Origin: Acidobacteriaceae bacterium
Lineage (GTDB): Bacteria; Acidobacteriota; Terriglobia; Terriglobales; Acidobacteriaceae
NCBI GenBank assembly: GCA_030040115.1
Contig: JASHUH010000340.1
Location: 1 to 7,591 of the forward strand
DNA length: 7,591 nt
Direction of reading: 5' to 3'
Shown here: piece after piece, positions 1-6,255 of the stretch
Layout: each line of letters starts with the position of its first letter
How positions within the stretch are numbered: position 1 is the stretch's first letter
The notes under the pieces: generated by a model
Database searches by the model: none
Told to the model about the DNA's origin: nothing
What the model saw: the letters and a program-made list of their open reading frames with translations, nothing else
Position numbers and translations under genes: made by a program

Positions 1-1
1 A

Positions 2-403
2 GCCGTCAAGGCCAGCGCCGGCGCGGCGGAGCACCTCCGCATCGCACGGGTGGTCAATCTTGTGCGTGCGCTCGAACAACTCAAGCAGCGGAACCTCTGG
101 ATCGCAGGCCTCGATGAACGCGCGGCCATCGAGTACGACCAATTCGACCTCACCGGCGATTGCGTCCTCGTGCTGGGCCGCGAAGGCGGCGGCTTACACG
201 AGCTCGTGCGCCGCACGTGCGACCACCTCCTCCGCATTCCCATGGCTGGCAGTGTCAGCTCGTTGAACGTTTCCGCAGCGGGCGCGGTCGTGCTTTACGA
301 AGCCGCCCGCCAGCGCCGCGCGGCGGCCCGCGCACAAGCCGCCGCTCTCCCCATTTCCGCCAGCGCGTCCAATCCTAAACAGCAGAAAGGCCTCGGGTCA
401 TGA
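2..403 (+). CDS. rlmB: 23S rRNA (guanosine-2'-O-)-methyltransferase RlmB, 3' part only
   Basis: This is the C-terminal 133 residues of a SpoU/TrmH-family (SPOUT fold) methyltransferase; the start lies outside the window. The family uses S-adenosylmethionine to methylate the 2'-OH of a guanosine in 23S rRNA (G2251 in E. coli). The three C-terminal SPOUT motifs are visible in order: [18 protein letters not shown] right at the window edge, [10 protein letters not shown] at about residues 57-66 of the visible part, and [23 protein letters not shown] at about 79-101. The last motif matches the E. coli RlmB block [13 protein letters not shown] very closely, which favours RlmB over TrmH or TrmL. A non-conserved Ala/Gln-rich tail follows. 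The gene ends in a TGA that overlaps the next start codon (ATGA), so the two genes are probably cotranscribed and translationally coupled. The identification is strong; the exact target nucleotide is inferred from the family. Confidence 0.92.
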   Translation, partial: AVKASAGAAEHLRIARVVNLVRALEQLKQRNLWIAGLDERAAIEYDQFDLTGDCVLVLGREGGGLHELVRRTCDHLLRIPMAGSVSSLNVSAAGAVVLYEAARQRRAAARAQAAALPISASASNPKQQKGLGS

Positions 404-2382
404 TGTTGGTTTTTCCCCGCAGATGGCGGGCGGCGAAAATAGGGCAGTTAAGCGCCGGCGCGGCCAAGTCCGCAGCCGCGCTCGCCGTCTTCACATTTGC
501 GGCCTTCCCGGCTTTCGGTCAATCCTCGCCGGCGCCCGGCCATCTTCAGTCCGGTGATCAGGTCATTTATGCGCGATCTACGAATCTCGAAGGCCAGACG
601 ACCACGACCGTTGGTCCGGCCGCCGTTTCCACAAGTGGCCAGATGGTGAATGCGCCCGTGGCTGCCAACGCCGACCGCCAGGCCGTCACGTTTACCGGTT
701 TCGATTTGGACGTTCATCTGCGCCCAGCCGAGCAGTACATCGCCGTGCGCGCCGTGGTTACCCTGCGCAACGATGGCGCTGTCCCACTGGCGCGCATTCC
801 CCTGCAAATCTCCTCTTCGCTCAACTGGGAACAAATCCGCGTCGCCGGCCGCGACGCAGCCTACACGGTGGCTACGCTCAATTCCGACGCCGACCACACC
901 GGCCAGTTGCATGAGGCCGCGGTTCCTCTGCCGAAGCCGCTCGCACCGGGCGCAACCCTCCCGCTCGACGTAACCTACTCGGGTAAAATCGCGCCCAATG
1001 CGCAGCGCCTGACCGCCATCGGCACGCCCGACGCCGTCGCTCTACGCTCGGATTGGGACGGCATTGGCGTCGAGTTCACCGGCCTGCGCGGGTTTGGCAA
1101 CGTGGTGTGGTATCCCGCCGCCAGTATTCCAGCCCTGCTCGGCGACGGTGCCCAACTCTTCGACGAAATTGGCCGGCAACAGCTCCGCACCGAGGGCGCG
1201 CCCTTCCGGCTGCGGCTTACGGTCGAGTTTCCTCAGGACGAAACGCCCACCGTCGCCTTGGTCAACGGCCATCCCGTGCCACTCGCGGTTACTGGCGGCA
1301 GCCCGGATATTCCGGGCATAGCCACGGCTGATTACCAAACCCCCACTCTCGGGTTCGAGTCGCCAAGCCTGTTTGTGGCCGTCCGCAAGCCCGAGAAAGT
1401 CACCAACGCTACGCTGTGGACCGTGCCCGCCGACGAAGCCGCCGTTCCCGCCTGGAACTCGGCGGCAGCCACAGTCACGCCGTTCTTACAAGGATGGCTG
1501 GGCCAGCAGCCGCGTTCGGAATTGACCATCCTCGACCTGCCCGATCCTCAAGACGCACCCTTTGAGTCCGGCGCGCTGCTGGTGACGGCCGTCCGCCAAG
1601 CCGCGCCGGAGCAGTTAGACGGCGTCATGGCCCACGCTCTCACCCGCGCCTGGATGGATTCGCCCCGGGCGTGGCTCGGCGAGGGCTTGGCGGACTTCAT
1701 GGGAACACTTTGGATCGAAAAAGAGGACGGACGCGGGAAGGCCCTCGAATCGCTCGAAGCCTCGCGGGCTGCGCTGGCCATCGCCGAGCCCTCCAGCCCC
1801 GGTGAGAGCGCCGGACAGCCGCTGGCTCAAGCTTATTCGCCCATTTATTACCGCACGAAAGCCGCCTACGTCTTCTGGATGCTGCGCGACTTGGTGGGCG
1901 ACGCTGCTCTATCGTCCGCCTTCCGCGCCTACAACCCTGCCCAGGACCGGATCCTGAGTAACGGCGCCAGCTCCCAGCCGGACGAATTCGAGAACCTCGT
2001 CAAGCGCGCCAGCCCAGGAAAGAACCTCGACTGGTTCTTCGCCGACTGGGTTGACGCCGACAAGGGCCTGCCCGACCTGACCATCAGCAAGGTGTATCCC
2101 GAACCCGCCGAGGCCGGCTCGACCCTTGTGGGCGTCACCGTCGCCAACTCCGGCTACGCCGCTGCCGAGGTGCCTGTCACCGTACAAACCGCTCTCACCT
2201 CCGTCACCCAGCGCATCCTCATACCGGCTCATGGCGAAATCACGCAGCGCATTCTGATTCAAGGCGCGCCCACCAAAGTGATGGCCAACGACGGCGGCGT
2301 GCCTGAAACACAGGCCAGCATACACGTCACCACTCTCGGAAATCCGGCTGCCAGCTCGTCCAGCCAGGATTCCATGCCATAG
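400..2382 (+). CDS. Exported M1-peptidase-like protein with degenerate zinc site
   Basis: This 660-aa protein has an N-terminal export signal: basic residues at 7-13, a hydrophobic stretch at about 25-39, and a likely cleavage after Ala-Phe-Gly at residue 40. Residues ~90-290 look like the beta-sandwich N-domain of M1 aminopeptidases. Residues ~380-550 resemble the helical catalytic domain, including [10 protein letters not shown] (425-434) and [13 protein letters not shown] (483-495), which correspond to the M1 blocks WLNEGFA and Y-x-K-G. The zinc site is broken: where M1 enzymes have HExxH the protein reads HALTR (His412, Ala413, Arg416). Only 11 residues, not 18, separate it from Glu428, and no GxMEN exopeptidase motif is visible (FESGA at 388-392). 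Residues ~558-650 form a Ser/Thr/Val-rich beta domain resembling CARDB or FN3. The start has AGAAAGG at 384-390, 9 bases upstream; a second ATG follows directly at 403. It is probably periplasmic or surface-exposed and a non-catalytic relative of M1 peptidases. The role is unknown. Confidence 0.8.
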   Translation: MMLVFPRRWRAAKIGQLSAGAAKSAAALAVFTFAAFPAFGQSSPAPGHLQSGDQVIYARSTNLEGQTTTTVGPAAVSTSGQMVNAPVAANADRQAVTFTGFDLDVHLRPAEQYIAVRAVVTLRNDGAVPLARIPLQISSSLNWEQIRVAGRDAAYTVATLNSDADHTGQLHEAAVPLPKPLAPGATLPLDVTYSGKIAPNAQRLTAIGTPDAVALRSDWDGIGVEFTGLRGFGNVVWYPAASIPALLGDGAQLFDEIGRQQLRTEGAPFRLRLTVEFPQDETPTVALVNGHPVPLAVTGGSPDIPGIATADYQTPTLGFESPSLFVAVRKPEKVTNATLWTVPADEAAVPAWNSAAATVTPFLQGWLGQQPRSELTILDLPDPQDAPFESGALLVTAVRQAAPEQLDGVMAHALTRAWMDSPRAWLGEGLADFMGTLWIEKEDGRGKALESLEASRAALAIAEPSSPGESAGQPLAQAYSPIYYRTKAAYVFWMLRDLVGDAALSSAFRAYNPAQDRILSNGASSQPDEFENLVKRASPGKNLDWFFADWVDADKGLPDLTISKVYPEPAEAGSTLVGVTVANSGYAAAEVPVTVQTALTSVTQRILIPAHGEITQRILIQGAPTKVMANDGGVPETQASIHVTTLGNPAASSSSQDSMP

Positions 2383-2421
2383 TCGCTTCCTGCGCCCTTC
2401 GCGACTACCCCTCGTCACCCT

Positions 2422-2435
2422 GACGATATATCGTC
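2422..2435. repeat. 14-bp perfect palindrome within a cluster of inverted repeats
   Basis: GACGATATATCGTC reads identically on both strands. It begins 40 bases after the stop of the M1-like gene. Its left half also pairs with an upstream copy (TCGTCA at 2412-2417 with TGACGA at 2421-2426, loop CCC), so the two hairpins exclude each other. A further small inverted repeat, GCGTC/GACGC, lies at 2456-2460 and 2466-2470. No T-tract follows, so an intrinsic terminator is not supported. An operator or a structured 3' end is possible. The palindrome itself is seen directly; any function is inference. Confidence 0.5.
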
Positions 2436-2517
2436 TTCGTCACTTCGTCTCGTATGCGTCATGGCGACGCCCGTCGCATGGCGCTAAGCCGCTCAACCTG
2501 TTGGGTTTATTTCCGCG

Positions 2518-2533
2518 TGTGACGCGCGTCACA
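2518..2533. promoter_or_regulatory. Perfect CRP-type operator (TGTGA-N6-TCACA)
   Basis: TGTGACGCGCGTCACA is a perfect 16-bp palindrome that matches the core consensus of E. coli CRP and actinobacterial GlxR sites. It lies 56 bases before the TTG start of the STAS gene, whose operon partner is a CRP/FNR regulator with a CRP-like recognition helix (Ser-Arg-Glu-Thr-Val-x-Arg). If the site acts as a class II activator element centred at -41.5, transcription would start near 2567 with a weak -10 (CTTAGT, 2555-2560). Repression by the same protein is equally possible. A second short palindrome, TTGGCGCCAA (2537-2546), lies just downstream. The match is seen directly; autoregulation is inferred. Confidence 0.75.
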
Positions 2534-2589
2534 ATTTTGGCGCCAAGCGTGCACCTTAGTGGGCACGGCGCAGGACGAGCCGGCATACG

Positions 2590-2889
2590 TTGAAAATCAC
2601 GATCAAAGACAATGGAAAAAACATCAGCCTGAAGCTGGAAGGGCGGGTCGTCGGGCCATGGGCGGTCGAACTTGACCATTACTGGCGACAAAACACGCCT
2701 ACTCTTACAGCCAAGCCGGTTTTCCTCGATCTTCGCGACACCACCTTTGCCGACGCTGACGGAATTCGGATCCTGCACGCCATCTACGCGGAAACAAAAG
2801 CCGAAATCCTCACCAGCACCCTTTGGACGCAACACCTTGCCGACGAAATCACCCGGAATCACGCAGCACAGGAAATGGAGGAAATCTAA
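2590..2889 (+). CDS. Small STAS-domain protein (anti-sigma-factor-antagonist-like)
   Basis: This 99-aa protein consists almost entirely of a STAS domain: an N-terminal beta pair with LKLEGRVVGPWAVEL at 15-28, the central strand KPVFLDLRDTTFAD at 42-55, then helix DGIRILHAIYAET. STAS domains bind partner proteins or nucleotides, and in SpoIIAA-like proteins they are switched by phosphorylation of a Ser in the D-S-S-G loop. Here that loop reads D55-A56-D57-G58, so the phospho-acceptor position is Asp. TTG at 2590 is the only possible start: a TAG lies in frame at 2557, no ATG or GTG falls between, and no later Met exists before residue 96. The upstream AGGACGAG (2572-2579) may be the ribosome binding site. 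The gene ends one base before the CRP/FNR gene, so the two form an operon. The fold call is good; the partner is unknown, though the adjacent regulator or a shared stress response is the natural guess. Confidence 0.8.
   Translation: MKITIKDNGKNISLKLEGRVVGPWAVELDHYWRQNTPTLTAKPVFLDLRDTTFADADGIRILHAIYAETKAEILTSTLWTQHLADEITRNHAAQEMEEI
2877..2881 (+). promoter_or_regulatory. Shine-Dalgarno GGAGG that fixes the regulator start
   Basis: GGAGG lies within the last codons of the STAS gene, 9 bases before ATG 2891. It supports 2891 as the start of the CRP/FNR gene rather than upstream in-frame codons in the open frame, which would overlap the STAS coding region. It also suggests coupled translation of the two genes, with much stronger initiation at the second gene than at the TTG of the first. 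Confidence 0.75.
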
Positions 2890-2890
2890 T

Positions 2891-3601
2891 ATGCAAGCCA
2901 TCCACGAGCACACCACCGGAAATCAGATTCCCGCTTACCGAAAAGGCGAATTCTTCACGCAGCTCTCCACCTCTGCGCTCCAGGCGTTCGATTCCCTGCT
3001 GTTTCCCTCTTCCTATCCTGCGCACACCGTGATCTTCTCTGAGGAGCAGCCTTCGACCGGCATCGCCATCGTCCTCGAAGGCGAGGTCAGGCTCTCCATC
3101 AATTCAAGCGACGGCCGGCGTCTGAGCTTCTGCATCGCTCGGGCGGGCGAGGTGCTGGGCCTCACGGCCGCCATCTCAGGCCGCGCCTACGAAATGACCG
3201 CCGAAACTCTTTACCCGGCCAAAATCGCCCACGTCAGCCGCCAGGCGCTTCTCCAGTTCCTCGCCCGTCACCCTGAGGCCTACCAGACCGTGGCGCGCGA
3301 TATGATTCACAGCTTCAACGTTGCCTGCGAGCAGTTGCGCACGGTGGGCCTTTCCGCTTCGGCGCCGGAACGGCTGGCCCGGCTGTTGCTGGGTTGGAGC
3401 GAATCCGGCGAAAAAAGCGACTCTCCTGCGCGCTGCCGCTTCTCCCTCACGCATGAAGAGATCGGCGAGTTCATCGGCGCCTCGCGTGAAACCGTCACCC
3501 GCACCCTCACCGTCTTTAAAAACCGTCGCCTTGTCGCCGTGCATGGATCGACGCTCACCATTCCCAGCCGCAACGCGCTGGAGAGCTACACACGCGGCTG
3601 A
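2891..3601 (+). CDS. CRP/FNR-family transcriptional regulator
   Basis: This is a 236-aa one-component regulator. Residues ~20-130 form a cyclic-nucleotide-binding-type beta barrel (IVLEGEVRLSINSSDGRRLSF, then GEVLGLTAAISG at 86-97). Residues ~130-155 are the dimerisation helix, and ~160-225 are the winged helix-turn-helix. The recognition helix reads S198-R199-E200-T201-V202-T203-R204, the same pattern as E. coli CRP (R180, E181, R185 contact TGTGA), so a TGTGA-N6-TCACA target is expected. Exactly such a site lies upstream at 2518-2533. The phosphate-binding region reads GRAYEMTAET, where E. coli CRP has the Arg82-Ser83 pair, so cAMP binding is doubtful. No N-terminal Cys cluster is present, which argues against an FNR-type Fe-S sensor. 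The gene follows the STAS gene by one base. Family and DNA site are well supported; ligand and regulon are not known. Confidence 0.93.
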   Translation: MQAIHEHTTGNQIPAYRKGEFFTQLSTSALQAFDSLLFPSSYPAHTVIFSEEQPSTGIAIVLEGEVRLSINSSDGRRLSFCIARAGEVLGLTAAISGRAYEMTAETLYPAKIAHVSRQALLQFLARHPEAYQTVARDMIHSFNVACEQLRTVGLSASAPERLARLLLGWSESGEKSDSPARCRFSLTHEEIGEFIGASRETVTRTLTVFKNRRLVAVHGSTLTIPSRNALESYTRG

Positions 3602-3629
3602 TCGGGCCCTCCCCACTTTTTTTGCTCTC

Positions 3630-3698
3630 AGCCGTTCAGGCTGCCGTGGGTTCCGGCGCACGATGTGGAAGGCATCGCAAGCGCCGGAACGAACGGCT
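3630..3698 (+). repeat. Long imperfect hairpin between the regulator gene and hemG/hemY
   Basis: Three nested inverted repeats form one long stem. AGCCGTTC (3630-3637) pairs with GAACGGCT (3691-3698). GTTCCGGCGC (3650-3659) pairs with GCGCCGGAAC (3681-3690). CGATG (3661-3665) pairs with CATCG (3673-3677), with a 7-base loop TGGAAGG. The right arm of the two outer stems is continuous (18 bases), and the left side bulges at 3638-3649. In an alternative, GCCGT (3643-3647) pairs with ACGGC (3693-3697). No U-tract follows on the + strand (CTCTTTC only), so a classic terminator is weakly supported. A 5'-leader structure of the oxidase gene or a small palindromic repeat element is possible. The structure is seen directly; its role is inferred. 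Confidence 0.55.
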
Positions 3699-3757
3699 CT
3701 TTCATGTTTGGCCCAGGGCGGAGCGCAACAACCGCAAACGCTCGTTACCATGGAGTC

Positions 3758-5248
3758 ATGTCTGGGATGCGGATTGCCATCGTCGGCGGCGGAATAGCAG
3801 GCCTTGCCGCTGCCTTCGAACTCGAAAGGGCGCGCGCCCAAGGCGCGGCGCTTCAGTACACGCTGTTCGAATCCCGTTCGCGCTTTGGCGGTTCGCTAGC
3901 CTCCGAAATCGTCCATGGCGCAGTTCTCGAAGAAGGGCCTGATTCGTTCCTTACGGAAAAACCTGCAGCCGCTGAGCTGTGCCGCGAGCTTGGCCTCGAA
4001 TCCGACCTCCTGCCCTCGAACGACGCCGCCCGCAAAACCTATGTCGTCGTGCACAACCGCCTGGTTCCCCTGCCTGACGGTCTGATGTTCCTGGTTCCCA
4101 CGAAGCTCGCCGCCACCGCGCTTACCCCCCTTTTCAGCGTAGCCACCAAATGGCGCATGGCCCTCGAGTTGCTGCACCCTCCGCGTCTCGATCACCCAGG
4201 GGATGAATCCGTGGCGGCTCTGGTGGAGCGCCACTTCGGCGCCGAAGCCGTCGACCGCCTCGCCGACCCACTGTTGAGCGGCATCTACGGTGGCGACGCC
4301 GCCCAGCTCAGCGCTGCCGCCGTGCTCCCTCGCCTGGTCGAAATGGAAACCCGCTTTGGCTCCCTCACCCGCGGGATGTTGGCCGCGCACCACAAAATGC
4401 AGTCCCACGCAAAGAGCCATTCCCCCGCGCCAAAAAGCGGCGCCCCCTCGCCGCGGCCGGTATTCACGGCTCTTCGCGGCGGCATGTCGCAGTTGGTCGG
4501 CGCTCTCGTGGCCCGCCTCGACCCGGCTTCGCTTCGGCTCAACCTGCCGGTCGTTGCCATGGAGCGCGTCGCGTCGGGTTGGAAAATCGACGCCGGGGGC
4601 GCGAAGGACCTTTACGACGGTCTGATTATGGCCGTGCCCGCATGGGCCGCCGCCCAGTTGCTCGCTGCCGTCGACGCCGCTCTTACCGGCGATCTCGGCG
4701 CCATCCCCTATTCCTCTTCGATCACCGTCAATCTGGTTTACGACGAGGCTCGCCTGGGCCGCCTGCCGCTGGGCTTCGGTTTTCTGGTTCCGGTGAGTGA
4801 GGGCCGCGCCATGCTCGCCTGCACCTTCGCCCATCGCAAGTTTCTCGGCCGCACACCCCCGGGCAAAGCCGTTTTTCGCGCGTTTCTCGGCGGCGTCCAC
4901 CGCGAGGCTTTACTCGCCCAATCCGACGAATCGCTCATCGCCACCGTTCGCCGCGAGCTCACCGAGATTCTCGGTCCACGCACCCTTCCGCCAATCCTCG
5001 AACCCGAAACCGCCCGGGTGGCGCGTTGGAGCCGCGCTATGGCCCAGTACGCGGTTGGCCATCGCGAGCGCATCGAGCGGATTACCGCCCGCGTCGCGGA
5101 TTTGCCCGGCCTGCGCCTGGCCGGCAACGCCTATGACGGCATCGGCATCCCCGATTGCATTCGCCTCGGCCGTCAAGCCGCGCGCGACCTCATCGCCCCG
5201 CGCCAATCCTCCGCCGAATCTCCAGAAGCTCTCCCATCCAGCCCCTAG
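3758..5248 (+). CDS. hemG: HemY-type protoporphyrinogen/coproporphyrinogen III oxidase
   Basis: This 496-aa FAD enzyme belongs to the HemY/PPOX class. It oxidises protoporphyrinogen IX to protoporphyrin IX, or coproporphyrinogen III to coproporphyrin III in the coproporphyrin-dependent pathway, late in heme synthesis. The N-terminal dinucleotide-binding motif MRIAIVGGGIAGLAAAFELE gives GGGIAG at residues 10-15. The family blocks GPDSFLTEKP, DPLLSGIYGGD, TALRGGMSQLV and the C-terminal FAD-binding block GNAYDGIGIPDCIRLG (456-471) are all present. The length is usual for the family. The frame stays open back to 3665, but upstream codons read through the hairpin and do not look conserved. ATG 3767 is nearly as good a start: GGAG at 3752-3755 is 11 bases from it but only 2 from 3758. 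Bacillus-type nomenclature is hemY; many annotations use hemG for this class. The mutM gene follows after 36 bases. The enzyme class is very secure; the porphyrinogen preferred is not decided by sequence alone. Confidence 0.93.
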   Translation: MSGMRIAIVGGGIAGLAAAFELERARAQGAALQYTLFESRSRFGGSLASEIVHGAVLEEGPDSFLTEKPAAAELCRELGLESDLLPSNDAARKTYVVVHNRLVPLPDGLMFLVPTKLAATALTPLFSVATKWRMALELLHPPRLDHPGDESVAALVERHFGAEAVDRLADPLLSGIYGGDAAQLSAAAVLPRLVEMETRFGSLTRGMLAAHHKMQSHAKSHSPAPKSGAPSPRPVFTALRGGMSQLVGALVARLDPASLRLNLPVVAMERVASGWKIDAGGAKDLYDGLIMAVPAWAAAQLLAAVDAALTGDLGAIPYSSSITVNLVYDEARLGRLPLGFGFLVPVSEGRAMLACTFAHRKFLGRTPPGKAVFRAFLGGVHREALLAQSDESLIATVRRELTEILGPRTLPPILEPETARVARWSRAMAQYAVGHRERIERITARVADLPGLRLAGNAYDGIGIPDCIRLGRQAARDLIAPRQSSAESPEALPSSP

Positions 5249-5272
5249 TCCCTGGCCTTTCCCGTCATCCTC

Positions 5273-5278
5273 TACAAT
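5273..5278 (+). promoter_or_regulatory. -10-like hexamer of a possible leaderless mutM promoter
   Basis: TACAAT ends six bases before the ATG of mutM. If A5285 were +1, the hexamer would sit at -12 to -7, the ideal spacing for a leaderless transcript. No purine-rich ribosome binding site is visible upstream of this ATG, which fits. The -35 region at 5250-5255 (CCCTGG) is poor. The gene could instead be read through from the oxidase gene 36 bases upstream. Confidence 0.4.
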
Positions 5279-5284
5279 GATCCG

Positions 5285-6121
5285 ATGCCCGAGCTTCCCG
5301 AGGTCGAAACGGTCGCGCGCAGCGTCGATGCACGCGTGCGGGGCAGCCGCATTCTCCAGGTCTGGTTCGGCAGTCATCACGAGCTCTTCAAAAATCCACC
5401 TTCCCGTCAGGCCACCGGTTTGGAAGGCTCCGTCATCCTCGCCGTCCATCGCAGTGGCAAGCACGTCGTTTTCGAACTTGGCCCCTCCGCCACCCCTTCA
5501 CCCGCAACTCCACATGCTCAATGGATCGTCCACCTGGGCATGACCGGCCAACTGCTGGTGAAGGCGCCCGACGCGCCCGTCGTTCGCCACACCCATGCCC
5601 GGCTTACTCTGACCGGCGGATTCGAACTGCGCTTCGTCGATCCCCGCCGCTTCGGCCGCCTCGAATTCCGCAACCTTACCCGCGCTCAGTGTTTCGTCCC
5701 GCCGGGAGCCGAACCCCTCGAGATTGCGCCACAGCCCTTCGCCGCTCTTTTCCGCGGTCGCCGCTTGGCTATCAAAGCCGCTCTTCTCAATCAGTCATTG
5801 CTTGCCGGCGTGGGCAACATTTACGCCGACGAGAGCCTCTTCCGCGCCGGCATTCGCCCCACACGCCGCGCCGGTCGCCTTACACACGCCGAGCTCGAAC
5901 GCCTCCGCCTCGCTCTCCGCGACGTTCTTGGCCACGCCATTCGCCTGGGCGGCTCCTCGGTATCGGATTACGTCGACGCCAACGGAGATCCTGGTTCTTT
6001 CCAAGTCGAACACTGCGTTTACCAGCGCACGGGCCAACCGTGCCGCCGCTGCGGAACTCTCATCCGCCGCATTCTCATCGCTGGCCGCGGCACGCATTTT
6101 TGTCCTCGCTGCCAACGCTGA
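5285..6121 (+). CDS. mutM: Formamidopyrimidine-DNA glycosylase MutM (Fpg)
   Basis: This 278-aa bifunctional DNA glycosylase/AP lyase removes 8-oxoguanine and formamidopyrimidines in base excision repair. The N-terminus reads MPELPEVETV: the Pro exposed after Met removal is the catalytic Schiff-base nucleophile, followed by the conserved Glu3. Lys59 in RSGKHVVFEL matches the conserved lysine of the N-domain. HLGMTGQLL, DPRRFGRLE and GVGNIYADESLFRAGIRP are family blocks, the last belonging to the helix-two-turn-helix. The C-terminal zinc finger is complete: Cys253-x2-Cys256-x16-Cys273-x2-Cys276, with the Arg in GRGTHFC that contacts DNA. A Pro/Ser/Thr-rich insert (about residues 67-77) precedes HLGM. 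The protein is complete and of normal length. The start is fixed by the invariant MPELPE. No other explanation is likely; the zinc finger separates it from plant/fungal-type Fpg and Nei1. Confidence 0.97.
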   Translation: MPELPEVETVARSVDARVRGSRILQVWFGSHHELFKNPPSRQATGLEGSVILAVHRSGKHVVFELGPSATPSPATPHAQWIVHLGMTGQLLVKAPDAPVVRHTHARLTLTGGFELRFVDPRRFGRLEFRNLTRAQCFVPPGAEPLEIAPQPFAALFRGRRLAIKAALLNQSLLAGVGNIYADESLFRAGIRPTRRAGRLTHAELERLRLALRDVLGHAIRLGGSSVSDYVDANGDPGSFQVEHCVYQRTGQPCRRCGTLIRRILIAGRGTHFCPRCQR

Positions 6122-6141
6122 AAAACCGTATCTACGGTTTT
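6122..6141 (+). terminator. Terminator-like hairpin directly after mutM
   Basis: AAAACCGTA (6122-6130) and TACGGTTTT (6133-6141) are a perfect inverted repeat starting at the base after the mutM stop. The folded form has an 8-bp stem (AAAACCGT/ACGGTTTT) with a 4-base loop. It carries an A-tract before and a T-tract after, as in bidirectional intrinsic terminators, although the GC part of the stem is short. A second hairpin (TGGAGGA/TTCTCCA, 6143-6160) follows, with a T-rich run some 15 bases beyond it. End of the mutM transcript here is plausible. Confidence 0.5.
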
Positions 6142-6255
6142 CTGGAGGAATTCTTCTCCAAGCTCCCGGAAACCAAACTTTTCTTTATCTCTCCCACCGC
6201 TAAATATCTGAAAATGCTAGTACTCCGAAAGGCCCGAAGATTGCTTAGATGATTC

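Noticed and set aside
400..520. Twin-arginine signal on the M1-like protein
   Set aside because: PRRWRAA lacks the S/T-R-R-x-F-L-K pattern; an ordinary Sec signal explains the N-terminus.
3617..3623. Seven-T run after the regulator gene as an intrinsic terminator
   Set aside because: Only a 3-bp GGG/CCC stem can form directly upstream, and the strong hairpin lies downstream of the T-run; on the other strand the order gives an A-run after the hairpin.
3896..4900. 334-codon antisense frame opposite the porphyrinogen oxidase gene
   Set aside because: It mirrors a highly conserved enzyme on the + strand and its translation shows no family motif; long antisense frames are expected at this GC content.
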